From: Rhizobium sp. Q54
GTDB lineage: Bacteria > Pseudomonadota > Alphaproteobacteria > Rhizobiales > Beijerinckiaceae
Direction: 5' to 3'
DNA: 18,831 bases
Assembly: GCA_945903655.1 (NCBI GenBank)
Contig: CAMDOY010000030.1
Coordinates: 1 to 18,831 of the forward strand
The notes under the pieces are model-generated. The model was not told where the DNA came from and did not search any database. It saw only the letters and a program-made list of their open reading frames with translations. This document shows, piece by piece, positions 8,087 to 15,583 of the stretch (position 1 is its first letter; each line of letters starts with the position of its first letter). Position numbers and translations under genes: made by a program.

Positions 8087-8437
8087 AGGGAGACTGGGCC
8101 GGGATTGGGGGCGCAGGGCCGGTGCAGCCTTCATCTGTTGGTCGCATAGGCCCCCCGTCGCCCCATGGAGGCCCGACTCTTCGCCGGCGCGCAGACGGGA
8201 CGTGGCTGCAGGTTGCGGTCAAGCCAGCGCCAGGTCCGGCCTCCCTGCTGCAATTGGTCAAGCGACCGTGCCCATTTGACGCAGCATGTGAAAATTCACA
8301 GGGAAAGGCATTGCTGAACTCAAGTTCTTGTCCCCGTTCGCCTCTTGCCTTTCGGGGGCCAAGCGGCAAAGGTCTGGCCAGCGACGCTGAGGCCTGAGGG
8401 ACGTCGCGCCCCAGGTCGAGACCCGAAGGATTGAGCT
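8087..8437. other. Intergenic region with an unexplained dyad
   Basis: This part of the 459-base gap between divergent icd and the exported protein holds no gene that I can support. It contains a dyad TGTGAA-AA-TTCACA (8287-8300) overlapping the right flank of a TTGACG hexamer (8276-8281), and a second imperfect dyad GAACT-CA-AGTTC about 15 bases further on. These look like regulator-binding sites for the downstream gene, but no regulator can be named. A 115-codon open frame through the region has no recognisable features. Confidence 0.35.
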
Positions 8438-9706
8438 ATGACACCTGTAACCCGCCCGACGCGCTTGGCCGCCAGTTTCCTGTTGGGCCTGGGCCTCGCC
8501 GTCCTGCCTGCGGGTCTGGCGCTGGCCCAATCGAACAATGTGCGCATCGACAGTCTCAAGCTCGGCAAGGGCGACGATGTCGTCGAATTGAAAGGCGTCG
8601 ATTTCGCCGGATCGAATCTGTCGCGCGAAGAGATTGACGCCTTGCTCGCCATTGATACGCCTGCGGACCGCAGGACTGCCCTTGGCGCCCGCCTGAAGGC
8701 CTCAAGCGCCTCCATCGCCGAGATCGTCATCGGCGTCCCCGCCCGTGGGCCGATCACCTTCACGGGCTTTCGCGCGGAAAATGTCGATCAGGGCAAGATC
8801 CGGCGCCTGACCCTTGCGGGCGGGCAGGGCGGTCCGACCATTCAGGGCGAGCAGGGTTCGGTTCGCGCAGGCGCCCTCACCATTGACGAGATCGATGTCT
8901 CCTCCGTGCTGAATGGCTTGATCAAGGGGTCGCTGCTGGCGGCCAAGCCCACCGTGGCGCGCCTGTCGTGGAATGGGTTCGAGGCGAGCTTCCCGGACAA
9001 GGATGTTCCCGCCTCGGCGCCCGGCGGCAATATGGTCAAGATCCGCCTCGGCGCCCTTGACGCTCAGACCACCTTTGAGGGCGGCATGCCCACGAAGAGC
9101 ACCACCGCTATCCGCAATCTCGTGGTCGAATTGCCCAAGGCCTCCGAAACCGGCAAGACCCTCGCCGACGCAGGCTATGAGCGCATCGACGTGAGCATGA
9201 CCACCGGCATCGCCTTCAATCCCGCCAAGAAGAGCCTGATGATCGACGACTTCACCATTTCAGGCGTCGGCATGGGCTCGGTCGGGTTGCGGGCGGAGTT
9301 CGGCAATATCGATCCGGCGTTGCTCAATGGCGATCCCATGGCGGCCCTTGCGACTTTGATGACGGTGGAATTCGCCAGCACCGAACTCACCATCGTGAAT
9401 GACGGTCTGATCGACAAGGCCCTTGCGGTGGCCGCCAAGGAGCAGGGCAAGAAGCCTGATCAACTGAAGAAAGAGGCGGGCGCCATGGTGACCCAGTTCG
9501 CCCCCATGATGCTGGGCGGCGATCCCTCATCCCTTCAGGTGGCGGCGGCTCTGGGCGCGTTTATTCGCGATCCCAAAAGCCTGTCGGTGAAGGTGAGCGG
9601 TAAGGACGGTCCGTTGAAGTTCACCGATATGGATTTCGACCAGCCCATGTCCATCCTGCAGGATCTCGAGATCACTGCGGCGGCGAATGGAATCAGCAAG
9701 CGCTGA
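8438..9706 (+). CDS. Exported protein of unknown function
   Basis: I do not recognise a named family. The 422-residue product starts with a clear Sec signal peptide: basic N-terminus, hydrophobic core, and cleavage expected after Ala30 (ALA|QS). There is no lipobox, so it should be a soluble periplasmic or envelope protein. The mature part alternates short beta-like segments ending in phrases such as LTIDEIDVSS, SLMIDDFTISGVGMGSVGL and FASTELTIVNDG, with one helical stretch (about residues 320-350). That pattern vaguely recalls AsmA/YdgA-like envelope proteins, but this is only an impression. The mature part has no Cys. The ATG has AAGGA 7 bases upstream. It ends 9 bases from the convergent esterase stop and shares a hairpin with it. 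Confidence 0.85.
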   Translation: MTPVTRPTRLAASFLLGLGLAVLPAGLALAQSNNVRIDSLKLGKGDDVVELKGVDFAGSNLSREEIDALLAIDTPADRRTALGARLKASSASIAEIVIGVPARGPITFTGFRAENVDQGKIRRLTLAGGQGGPTIQGEQGSVRAGALTIDEIDVSSVLNGLIKGSLLAAKPTVARLSWNGFEASFPDKDVPASAPGGNMVKIRLGALDAQTTFEGGMPTKSTTAIRNLVVELPKASETGKTLADAGYERIDVSMTTGIAFNPAKKSLMIDDFTISGVGMGSVGLRAEFGNIDPALLNGDPMAALATLMTVEFASTELTIVNDGLIDKALAVAAKEQGKKPDQLKKEAGAMVTQFAPMMLGGDPSSLQVAAALGAFIRDPKSLSVKVSGKDGPLKFTDMDFDQPMSILQDLEITAAANGISKR

Positions 9707-9722
9707 TGGAGCTGATCAGCGC
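9700..9722. repeat. Hairpin spanning both convergent stop codons
   Basis: GCGCTGAT (9700-9707) and ATCAGCGC (9715-9722) form an 8-bp stem with a 7-nt loop. The TGA of the upstream plus-strand gene and the TGA of the minus-strand esterase each lie in one arm. There is no T-tract, so it is more likely an mRNA 3'-end structure or weak bidirectional terminator than a classical terminator. Confidence 0.5.
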
Positions 9723-10840
9723 AGGAGCCCCGCCTTGCGCAGGGCTTCCGCGATGGTTTTCTCCACGCTGGAGAGAAGCGCGGGTTGGGGCTTTTCAGCA
9801 GGTGACGCCTGTTTCGCCACCCGCCTTTTCGGCGCTTGGACGAGCGCTGGCGCCTGAGCGCTCAGAAGGCCAAAAAAGCGCGCGATCTCCAGGGTTGAGG
9901 AGATCCCCACATCCAGCATGAAGGGTCCGGCGACGCCCACCCCTTCCCCCTCGACGCTGGTGAGCGGCGCGCCATGATTCATGCCCGCGATCAGATGCTC
10001 CTCCATCCGCAACTCGCCCATCTCGTCGCGCCATTGGCGCAGGTGATGGAGCCCATGGGTTTCCTGCGAGGTGGCATGGTGGGGCAGGGCGTGGACATCG
10101 CTCCACTGCTTCACGATCTCCTGCGCGTTGGAAGGCACGACAGTGGCGTCCGCCTCGCCATGCCAGATGGAAACCTTCGGCCAGGGACCATCATGGGGCG
10201 AGGCTTCCCGCACCAGCGCGCCCCATTCATGGGCGCCGCGCGAGGCGCCCGAAAACATGCTGCGAAAGGCCTCATGCACAGTGCGCGCGCTTCCATAGGG
10301 CAGGCCGGCGATGATGGCCCCGGCTGCGAAGACCTCGGGGTAAGTGGCCAGCATCACATTGGTCATGGCGCCGCCCGCCGAGAGTCCCGTGACGAAGATG
10401 CGGTCGCGATCGATGTTGAGATCCACCGCCATGCGCTCGATCATGTTGCGGATGGAGCCCGCTTCGCCCTTGCCGCGCGTGGTATGGGCGGGGTCGAACC
10501 AGCTGAAGCAGGTGTTGGCGTTATTGGCGCTCTTCTGCTCGGGGTAGAGCAGGGCGAAACCATGGAGGTCCGCCAGCATGGACCAGCCGGAACCCTCATC
10601 GAAGGCCTGCGCGGTCTGGGTGCAGCCATGCAGAACCACAACGAGGGCGGGGCGGGCGGCGAGCGTTTCCGGCGCGTGGACCAGCATCCGCAAATTGCCG
10701 GGGTTCGGGCCGAAATCCTCGATTTCCACCAGGCGGCCATCGCGATCATGGGCCGGAGCTCCGCCGGAGGCGCTCCGCAGGGTCTCAGCGACTTTTCGAT
10801 AATGGGCGAGTTCGGAGAGGATTTTGCTCAGACCAGACAT
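9716..10840 (-). CDS. PHB depolymerase-family esterase (alpha/beta hydrolase)
   Basis: This 374-residue protein is an alpha/beta hydrolase of the poly(3-hydroxybutyrate) depolymerase/feruloyl-esterase-like family. Visible are the oxyanion-hole motif HGCTQ (71-75), the segment CFSWFDPAHTTRGKGEAGSI (111-130) typical of this family, the nucleophile elbow GLSAGG with Ser154, a likely acid Asp231 in GEADATV, and His289 in GMNHGAP. There is no signal peptide, so it should act in the cytoplasm, which argues for oligomer, carbohydrate-ester or other ester substrates rather than extracellular polymer. The C-terminal 50 residues are a Lys/Pro/Ala-rich linker plus a short helix. The ATG at 10840 has AAAGGG 5 bases upstream. 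It is divergent from trmJ. The real substrate cannot be told from sequence. Confidence 0.88.
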   Translation of the reverse strand: MSGLSKILSELAHYRKVAETLRSASGGAPAHDRDGRLVEIEDFGPNPGNLRMLVHAPETLAARPALVVVLHGCTQTAQAFDEGSGWSMLADLHGFALLYPEQKSANNANTCFSWFDPAHTTRGKGEAGSIRNMIERMAVDLNIDRDRIFVTGLSAGGAMTNVMLATYPEVFAAGAIIAGLPYGSARTVHEAFRSMFSGASRGAHEWGALVREASPHDGPWPKVSIWHGEADATVVPSNAQEIVKQWSDVHALPHHATSQETHGLHHLRQWRDEMGELRMEEHLIAGMNHGAPLTSVEGEGVGVAGPFMLDVGISSTLEIARFFGLLSAQAPALVQAPKRRVAKQASPAEKPQPALLSSVEKTIAEALRKAGLLR

Positions 10841-10882
10841 TCAGGCCCTTTCGGTTCCCGCCATCATAGGCCTTTCCCACCA

Positions 10883-10915
10883 ATGCTGCAACGCAGCATG
10901 AGTTCCTCATGTTTT
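10883..10915 (+). promoter_or_regulatory. Two overlapping, mutually exclusive hairpins upstream of trmJ
   Basis: ATGCTGC-AAC-GCAGCAT (10883-10899) and CATGAG-TTC-CTCATG (10897-10911) are both perfect inverted repeats and share three bases (10897-10899), so only one can be fully formed in RNA at once. The second is followed by TTTT (10912-10915) on the plus strand. In the trmJ leader this resembles a weak attenuator with an alternative structure. As DNA they could instead be adjacent operator dyads for the divergent pair. Confidence 0.4.
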
Positions 10916-11004
10916 AGCTTCCGGCGTTGCCGAAGCGGGCGCCTCGGGGTACACGGCTTGGCGTGCGCCCACGGAAGGGCGCGGCCGCCCAGAGGACCGC
11001 TGAA

Positions 11005-11847
11005 TTGACCGGAGCCGGAACAGACAGGACTCGTCCCGAAATTACCGGAGGCCCGGCGATCATTCTCGTGCGCCCGCAACTGGCGGTGAATATCGGCATG
11101 TGCGCGCGGGCCATGGCCAACTTCGGCCTTTCGGATCTGCGGTTGGTCAACCCGCGCGAAGGCTGGCCGCGCACCGGCGCCCTGCGCAAGGGGGCCTATG
11201 CGGCGGCGGCTGGCGCCGTGCATCTGCTGGAGGGCGCCAAGCTCTATGACACGCTGGATGAGGCCATCGCGGACCTGAGCTTCGTCTGGGCCACCACGGC
11301 GCGCGAGCGCGGCCAGGGCAAGCGTGTTCTGCCCCCCAGCGTCGCCATGGACGAGAGCGCCCGGGCGGTGGCTGCGGGCGAGCTGCACGGCATCATGTAT
11401 GGCCCTGAGCGCACCGGGCTCGACAATGACGAGATCGCCCTCGCCGATGCGCTCATCACCTTCCCGGTCAACCCCGCCTATGCCTCCCTCAATCTGGCGC
11501 AGGCGGTTCTGCTGACGGGCTATGAATGGTTCCGCGCTTCGCAGGGGGAGGTTCTGCCCTTCACCAATGTGGAGCGCTCGCCGCCCGCGCCGCGCGAGAT
11601 GGTGATGTCGTTTTTCGAGTATTTCGAAAATGCGCTCGAGGTGAACGGCTTCTTTCGCCCGGAAACCAAACAGCCGGTCATGCAGCGCAATCTGCGCAAC
11701 ATTTTCCATCGCATGGGCTTGACCGAGCAGGATGTGCGCACCCTGCGCGGCGCCATCGTGCGGCTGGTGGATGGACCGCGCAAGGAGGCCCAGACCCGCA
11801 AGCGGGTGCGGGCTCCCGAGGTGAAGGCGGATGCGCCTGAAGAGTAG
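11005..11847 (+). CDS. trmJ: TrmJ-type tRNA 2'-O-methyltransferase (SPOUT family)
   Basis: The predicted enzyme transfers a methyl group from S-adenosylmethionine to the ribose 2'-OH of nucleotide 32 in the tRNA anticodon loop. The three SpoU motifs are present: NIGMCARAMANFGL (29-42) with the catalytic-type Arg, MYGPERTGL (131-139), and FPVNPAYASLNLAQAV (153-168), which make the trefoil-knot cofactor site. The C-terminal extension (about 180-280) with FFEYFENALE and MQRNLRNIFHRMGL is characteristic of TrmJ. I chose the TTG at 11005, because AGAGGA lies 8 bases upstream and the product then begins MTGAGTDRTRP, as related proteins do. The frame is open upstream to another TTG at 10927 without a ribosome site. 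Product length is 280. The exact target nucleotide is by family analogy. Confidence 0.9.
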   Translation: MTGAGTDRTRPEITGGPAIILVRPQLAVNIGMCARAMANFGLSDLRLVNPREGWPRTGALRKGAYAAAAGAVHLLEGAKLYDTLDEAIADLSFVWATTARERGQGKRVLPPSVAMDESARAVAAGELHGIMYGPERTGLDNDEIALADALITFPVNPAYASLNLAQAVLLTGYEWFRASQGEVLPFTNVERSPPAPREMVMSFFEYFENALEVNGFFRPETKQPVMQRNLRNIFHRMGLTEQDVRTLRGAIVRLVDGPRKEAQTRKRVRAPEVKADAPEE

Positions 11848-11959
11848 AGCGCCCATCCCTGCGGTCGATGCCTCTTTCCCATCATCCGAACCCGAAGGTC
11901 TTGCGTAACCAATGCGTTCACGCAATCTGTCTGCTGTTCGTGACCTTCAAGGCGACGAC

Positions 11960-13279
11960 ATGAAGTCCTCCGTCACACGCCGTTCGATTGTCGCCGCCGG
12001 GGCCATGCTGGCGCTGCCGCGCGCCCTGCGGGCGCAGGCGCTTTTCGATACGGATGTGGTCATCGTGGGCGCGGGCGCGGCGGGCCTTGGCGCGGCGCGG
12101 GCCTGCGTGCGCGATGGCAAGAGATTCGTCATGCTGGAGGCGCGGGACCGTATTGGCGGGCGCGTGTTCACGGACGCCTCGCTGGGCGCGCCCTATGACG
12201 CCGGCGCCTATTACATCCATTGGGCCGAACGCAATCCCTGGCGGCCCATCGCCAGCGAGCTTGGCGTTGCGCTGCGCGATGACAGAACCATCGCCTCCGG
12301 CGTCTGGTTGAGCTTCGAGAACGGGAGGCCTGTCGACCGGTCGAGCCGACGCCGAAACTTCGGCGACTTGTCGCGGCGCTTCGATCCGGACGAGGGCGAG
12401 GTGCCCGATGTGTCCTTCATCCAGCGCGTGGCCGATGCGCCAGAGCTTGTGCAGGGCGCCCGGGGCCTGGCGCGCATGGCGGTGGGGGAGGAGCCCGAGC
12501 GCGTCTCGGCGCTGGATTACGCCCGGTTGTGGGAAGGCGATGATCTCATCGCGCCCGAGGGTTATGGGGCGCTGGCGCAAAGGTTCGGGGCGGGTTTTCC
12601 GGTGAAGCTCTCGACGCCCGTGACCCATATAAGGTGGGACGGGCGGGGCGTGGTGGTGGAGAGCCCTGCGGGACGCCTCAGCGCTCGCGCGGTCATCGTC
12701 ACCGTGCCCGTGGGCGTGCTGGCGGCTGGGGCGGTCCGCTTCACGCCGGAGCTGCCTGCGCTGACGCAGGAGGGGCTGGGGGGCCTCGCCATGGGCGCCC
12801 TCACCAAGATCGGCCTGCGCTTTGACGGCAACCGCTTCGGCCTGCCGGTGAACAGCAATCTGTGGGACGAGATCCCGGGGGTGGGCGGGGTCAATTTCGA
12901 ATGCTGGCCCTTTGATCGCAACCTCATCGTGGCGCTCTTCGGCGGCGATTTCGCGCGGTCCGTGCTGGCTCAGGGCGAGCGGGCGGCGGTCGAGACCATG
13001 CTGGACCGCCTGACCGCCATACTCGGCCCCCAGGTGCGCGCCGCCTTCAAGGGCGCCAGCGTGAACGGCTGGGCGACCGACCCCTTCTCCATGGGCTGTT
13101 ACTCCCATGCTCTGCCTGGCCAGGCGGGCGCGCGCGCCAAGCTCGCGCAGCCCGTGGGGGAGCGCATCTGGTTCGCGGGGGAGGCGACGGCGGTGGGGGA
13201 TGGCGAGTTTGGCGCCGCCATGACGGCGGGCGGGGCGTTTTTGGCTGGGGAGGCGGCGGCGAGGGCGGTGCGGATTTAG
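11960..13279 (+). CDS. Tat-exported FAD-dependent amine oxidase
   Basis: The 439-residue protein is a flavin-containing amine oxidase of the monoamine/polyamine oxidase family, which oxidises C-N bonds to imines with release of hydrogen peroxide. It has a Tat signal (VTRRSIVAAG, Arg7-Arg8, followed by a hydrophobic stretch and AQA near 27), so it is probably exported folded with FAD to the periplasm. The dinucleotide-binding GAGAAG (38-43), LEARDRIGGRV (59-69) and the C-terminal FAD contact region WFAGEATAVGDGEFGAAMTAGG are all intact. I chose ATG 11960, with AAGG 7 bases upstream; the frame is open to 11912. The substrate is unknown. An imperfectly spaced dyad TTGCGT/ACGCAA (11901-11906, 11920-11925) lies upstream. 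murI follows on the same strand after about 43 bases. Confidence 0.9.
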   Translation: MKSSVTRRSIVAAGAMLALPRALRAQALFDTDVVIVGAGAAGLGAARACVRDGKRFVMLEARDRIGGRVFTDASLGAPYDAGAYYIHWAERNPWRPIASELGVALRDDRTIASGVWLSFENGRPVDRSSRRRNFGDLSRRFDPDEGEVPDVSFIQRVADAPELVQGARGLARMAVGEEPERVSALDYARLWEGDDLIAPEGYGALAQRFGAGFPVKLSTPVTHIRWDGRGVVVESPAGRLSARAVIVTVPVGVLAAGAVRFTPELPALTQEGLGGLAMGALTKIGLRFDGNRFGLPVNSNLWDEIPGVGGVNFECWPFDRNLIVALFGGDFARSVLAQGERAAVETMLDRLTAILGPQVRAAFKGASVNGWATDPFSMGCYSHALPGQAGARAKLAQPVGERIWFAGEATAVGDGEFGAAMTAGGAFLAGEAAARAVRI

Positions 13280-13322
13280 GCGCCGCTTGGCCTGCGCCCC
13301 CGCCCGCGCTATTCCCGATGCC

Positions 13323-14153
13323 GTGACCCGCGAACCCCTGATTCTCGTCTTCGATTCCGGTCTTGGCGGCCTGACGGTCTTCGCCGGGATCGCGCGGCTG
13401 CGCCCTGGCGCCGACTATGTCTATGTGGCCGATGACGCCGTCTTTCCCTATGGGCGGCTGGAGCCGCATGTTCTCATCGCGCGCGTCCACGCCATCATGG
13501 CGGCCATGATCGGGCAGGCGCGGCCAGACATCGTGGTCATCGCCTGCAACACCGCCTCGACCCTCGTGTTGCCGGACCTGCGGGCGGCATGGCCCGACAT
13601 TCCCTTCGTGGGCACCGTGCCTGCGGTGAAGCCTGCTGCCCTGCAGTCGCGCTCGCACATGATTTCGGTTCTGGCGACCCCGGGCACGGTGGCGCGGGAC
13701 TATACGCGCGACCTCATCCGCGATTACGCCGCCCATTGCGCGGTGACGCTGGTGGGCTCCCAGCGCCTCGCCCCCATCGCTGAAGCCTTCATGCATGGGC
13801 AGAGCGTGGACGAGGCCGAGATCGCCCGCGAGATCGCGCCCTGCTTCGTCGAGGCCGATGGGCGGCGCACCGACCATGTGGTGCTGGCCTGCACCCATTA
13901 TCCCCTGCTGTTGAAACATTTCGAGCGGCTGGCGCCCTGGCCCGTCGCGTTCGTCGATCCCGCCCCGGCCATCGCGCGGCGGGTGGACCATGTGCTGCGG
14001 GAGCAGGGTTTCGCGGCCTCTGGTCATGGCGCCGCGCCGCGCATGGGCGCCGCCATCTTCACGAGTGGCGCTGAGGCGCAGGGGGCGCTGGCGGGGCTCT
14101 TGCGCGAGCGCCATCTGGTCCAGCAGGCTGCGCCCTTCATCGGCCAGCCCTGA
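13323..14153 (+). CDS. murI: Glutamate racemase
   Basis: MurI interconverts L- and D-glutamate, supplying D-Glu for peptidoglycan. The 276-residue product carries FDSGLGGLTV (10-19, Asp11), ADDAVFPYG (37-44), the first catalytic Cys in VIACNTAS (Cys75) and the second in LACTHYPL (Cys190), all in the cofactor-independent racemase arrangement. I chose the GTG at 13323, which gives MTREPLILVFDSGLGG and a normal length. An in-frame TTG at 13287 would add 12 residues, and neither has a good ribosome-binding site, so the start is uncertain. It follows the amine oxidase closely on the same strand and may be read through from it. Confidence 0.95.
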   Translation: MTREPLILVFDSGLGGLTVFAGIARLRPGADYVYVADDAVFPYGRLEPHVLIARVHAIMAAMIGQARPDIVVIACNTASTLVLPDLRAAWPDIPFVGTVPAVKPAALQSRSHMISVLATPGTVARDYTRDLIRDYAAHCAVTLVGSQRLAPIAEAFMHGQSVDEAEIAREIAPCFVEADGRRTDHVVLACTHYPLLLKHFERLAPWPVAFVDPAPAIARRVDHVLREQGFAASGHGAAPRMGAAIFTSGAEAQGALAGLLRERHLVQQAAPFIGQP

Positions 14154-14207
14154 CCCCGGGGAACGCTGGGGCGCGCCAAGGGTTCTCCCTCATCAGGGAG
14201 ATCAATC

Positions 14208-14525
14208 ATGGGCAAGGCCTCCACCCAAAAACCCGCCGAAGACGCCGCTGACCTTCGCGCCCCCGTGCCGCCGGAGCAGACGCTCCTCAATGTGCGCCGA
14301 CAGGCCCCCACCTATCCCGGCGCGGATGGGGAGGAGGAGCTGGCCGAAGACATCAGCCGCAACGAAGAGCCCGGCAATGTGCCCGACGAGGCCGAGACCG
14401 GCCCCGTCTTCGACCGCGCCGAAGGTCCGCCCCCCACGTTCTACAGCGAAGACGCCGACCCCGACGCCAGTCCGGATGATTCCAACGAGGTCGAGGTGCG
14501 CCATCCCCCGCGCAAGAAGGGCTGA
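14208..14525 (+). CDS. Small acidic, probably disordered protein of unknown function
   Basis: I do not recognise this 105-residue protein. It is rich in Glu, Asp, Pro and Ala, with no Cys, Trp, signal peptide or membrane segment, and ends in a basic patch (HPPRKKG). The composition suggests intrinsic disorder. A ribosome-binding site GGGAG lies 7 bases before the ATG, which makes real translation likely. It stands alone between murI and the solute-binding protein pair, on the same strand as both. Confidence 0.7.
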   Translation: MGKASTQKPAEDAADLRAPVPPEQTLLNVRRQAPTYPGADGEEELAEDISRNEEPGNVPDEAETGPVFDRAEGPPPTFYSEDADPDASPDDSNEVEVRHPPRKKG

Positions 14526-14591
14526 CGCCTGGCCGCTTTCACTCAAGCCCGATCTATGGCAGTTTCCCCTCCACACATCAGGAGGAACGCC

Positions 14592-15569
14592 ATGCCCGTT
14601 GGGCCATTCGCCAAACGTCTTTGCGGCGCCATCGCCGTGCTTGCTTTCTCAAGCGCCATCGCTTGCGCGCAGACCTGGCCTGAGCGGCCGGTCAAGCTCG
14701 CTCTGGCCTTTGGCGCCGGCGGGACCATCGACACCCTCGCGCGGATTCTGGCCGACAAGCTGGGCGAACGCTGGAAGCAGAGCGTCGTGGTGGAGAACAA
14801 GCCCGGCGGCGCGGGGAATATCGGCGCGGCTGCCGCCGCCAGTGCGGCGCCGGATGGCTATACGCTGCATCTGGGCGCCCAGTCGCTCGCCACCAATGTG
14901 ACGCTGCTGCCCGCGCCCAATTTCGACCCGGTGCGTGATCTGGAGCCCGTGATCTTCATCGGCTTCGCGCAGGATGTGCTGATGGTTCCCAAGGACGCAC
15001 CCTACAAGACCGTGGGCGACCTGATCGCGGCGGCTAAGGCCAAGCCCGGCGAGATGAACTATTCCTCATCCGGCATCGGCTCCAGCGGGCATCTCGCCAC
15101 CATCCTGCTGATGCAGTTGACGGGCTTCAAGGCCCAGCATGTGCCCTATACCTCGCTGGGCTCGGCGACGACCGACCTCACCAGCGGTCGCCTCTCCTTC
15201 TGGATCGCCACGCTCGGCGGTCATCTCGGCAATATCAAGGCCGGCGTGGTGCGCGCGCTGGCGGTCTCCGGCGCCCAGCGGGCGAAGGAGATCCCCGATG
15301 TGCCGACCTTCCAGGAGCAGGGGGTGGCGCTGGTCGAGCCCTCCACATGGTTCGGCGTGTTCGTCCCCAAGGGGACGCCTCCGGCTGTGATCGCCAGGAT
15401 CAATGGCGACTTCAACGCGGTGCTGTCCGAGCCCGCCATGAAGGAGCGCCTGTCCGCGCTCGGCTTCTCCCTCATCGGCGGCGAGCCCAAGGCGCTGGCG
15501 GATCATCTTTCCGCCGATATCGCCAAATGGGCGAAGGTGGCGAGCGGTCCGGACTTCTCGGCGAAATAG
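14592..15569 (+). CDS. Bug/TctC-type solute-binding protein, first of a tandem pair
   Basis: This is a periplasmic binding protein of the tripartite tricarboxylate transporter (Bug) family, whose members bind carboxylates and similar small molecules. The 325-residue precursor has a Sec signal with cleavage expected after Ala26 (ACA|Q). The mature part begins TWPERPVKLALAFGAGGTID, the usual first strand and ligand loop, and later shows NKPGGAGNIGA, APDGYTL, NYSSSGIGSSGHL and HVPYTSLGSA, all family landmarks. I chose ATG 14592 because a perfect AGGAGG-like site lies 6 bases upstream; the frame is open to 14556. The second binding protein starts 14 bases after its stop, so the two are co-transcribed. 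No TctA or TctB membrane subunit is present, and the ligand is unknown. Confidence 0.93.
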   Translation: MPVGPFAKRLCGAIAVLAFSSAIACAQTWPERPVKLALAFGAGGTIDTLARILADKLGERWKQSVVVENKPGGAGNIGAAAAASAAPDGYTLHLGAQSLATNVTLLPAPNFDPVRDLEPVIFIGFAQDVLMVPKDAPYKTVGDLIAAAKAKPGEMNYSSSGIGSSGHLATILLMQLTGFKAQHVPYTSLGSATTDLTSGRLSFWIATLGGHLGNIKAGVVRALAVSGAQRAKEIPDVPTFQEQGVALVEPSTWFGVFVPKGTPPAVIARINGDFNAVLSEPAMKERLSALGFSLIGGEPKALADHLSADIAKWAKVASGPDFSAK

Positions 15570-15583
15570 GAAGGGATATCCCC

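Noticed and set aside
8050..8397. A 115-codon open frame in the icd upstream gap
   Set aside because: It starts inside the predicted icd promoter, has no ribosome-binding site or conserved-looking content, and its composition fits non-coding GC-rich DNA.
11918..13108. Minus-strand open frame of 396 codons opposite the amine oxidase (and similar ones at 10864-11925 and 13047-14114)
   Set aside because: Arg/His/Ala-rich shadows of trmJ, the oxidase and murI, whose own frames carry full sets of conserved motifs.
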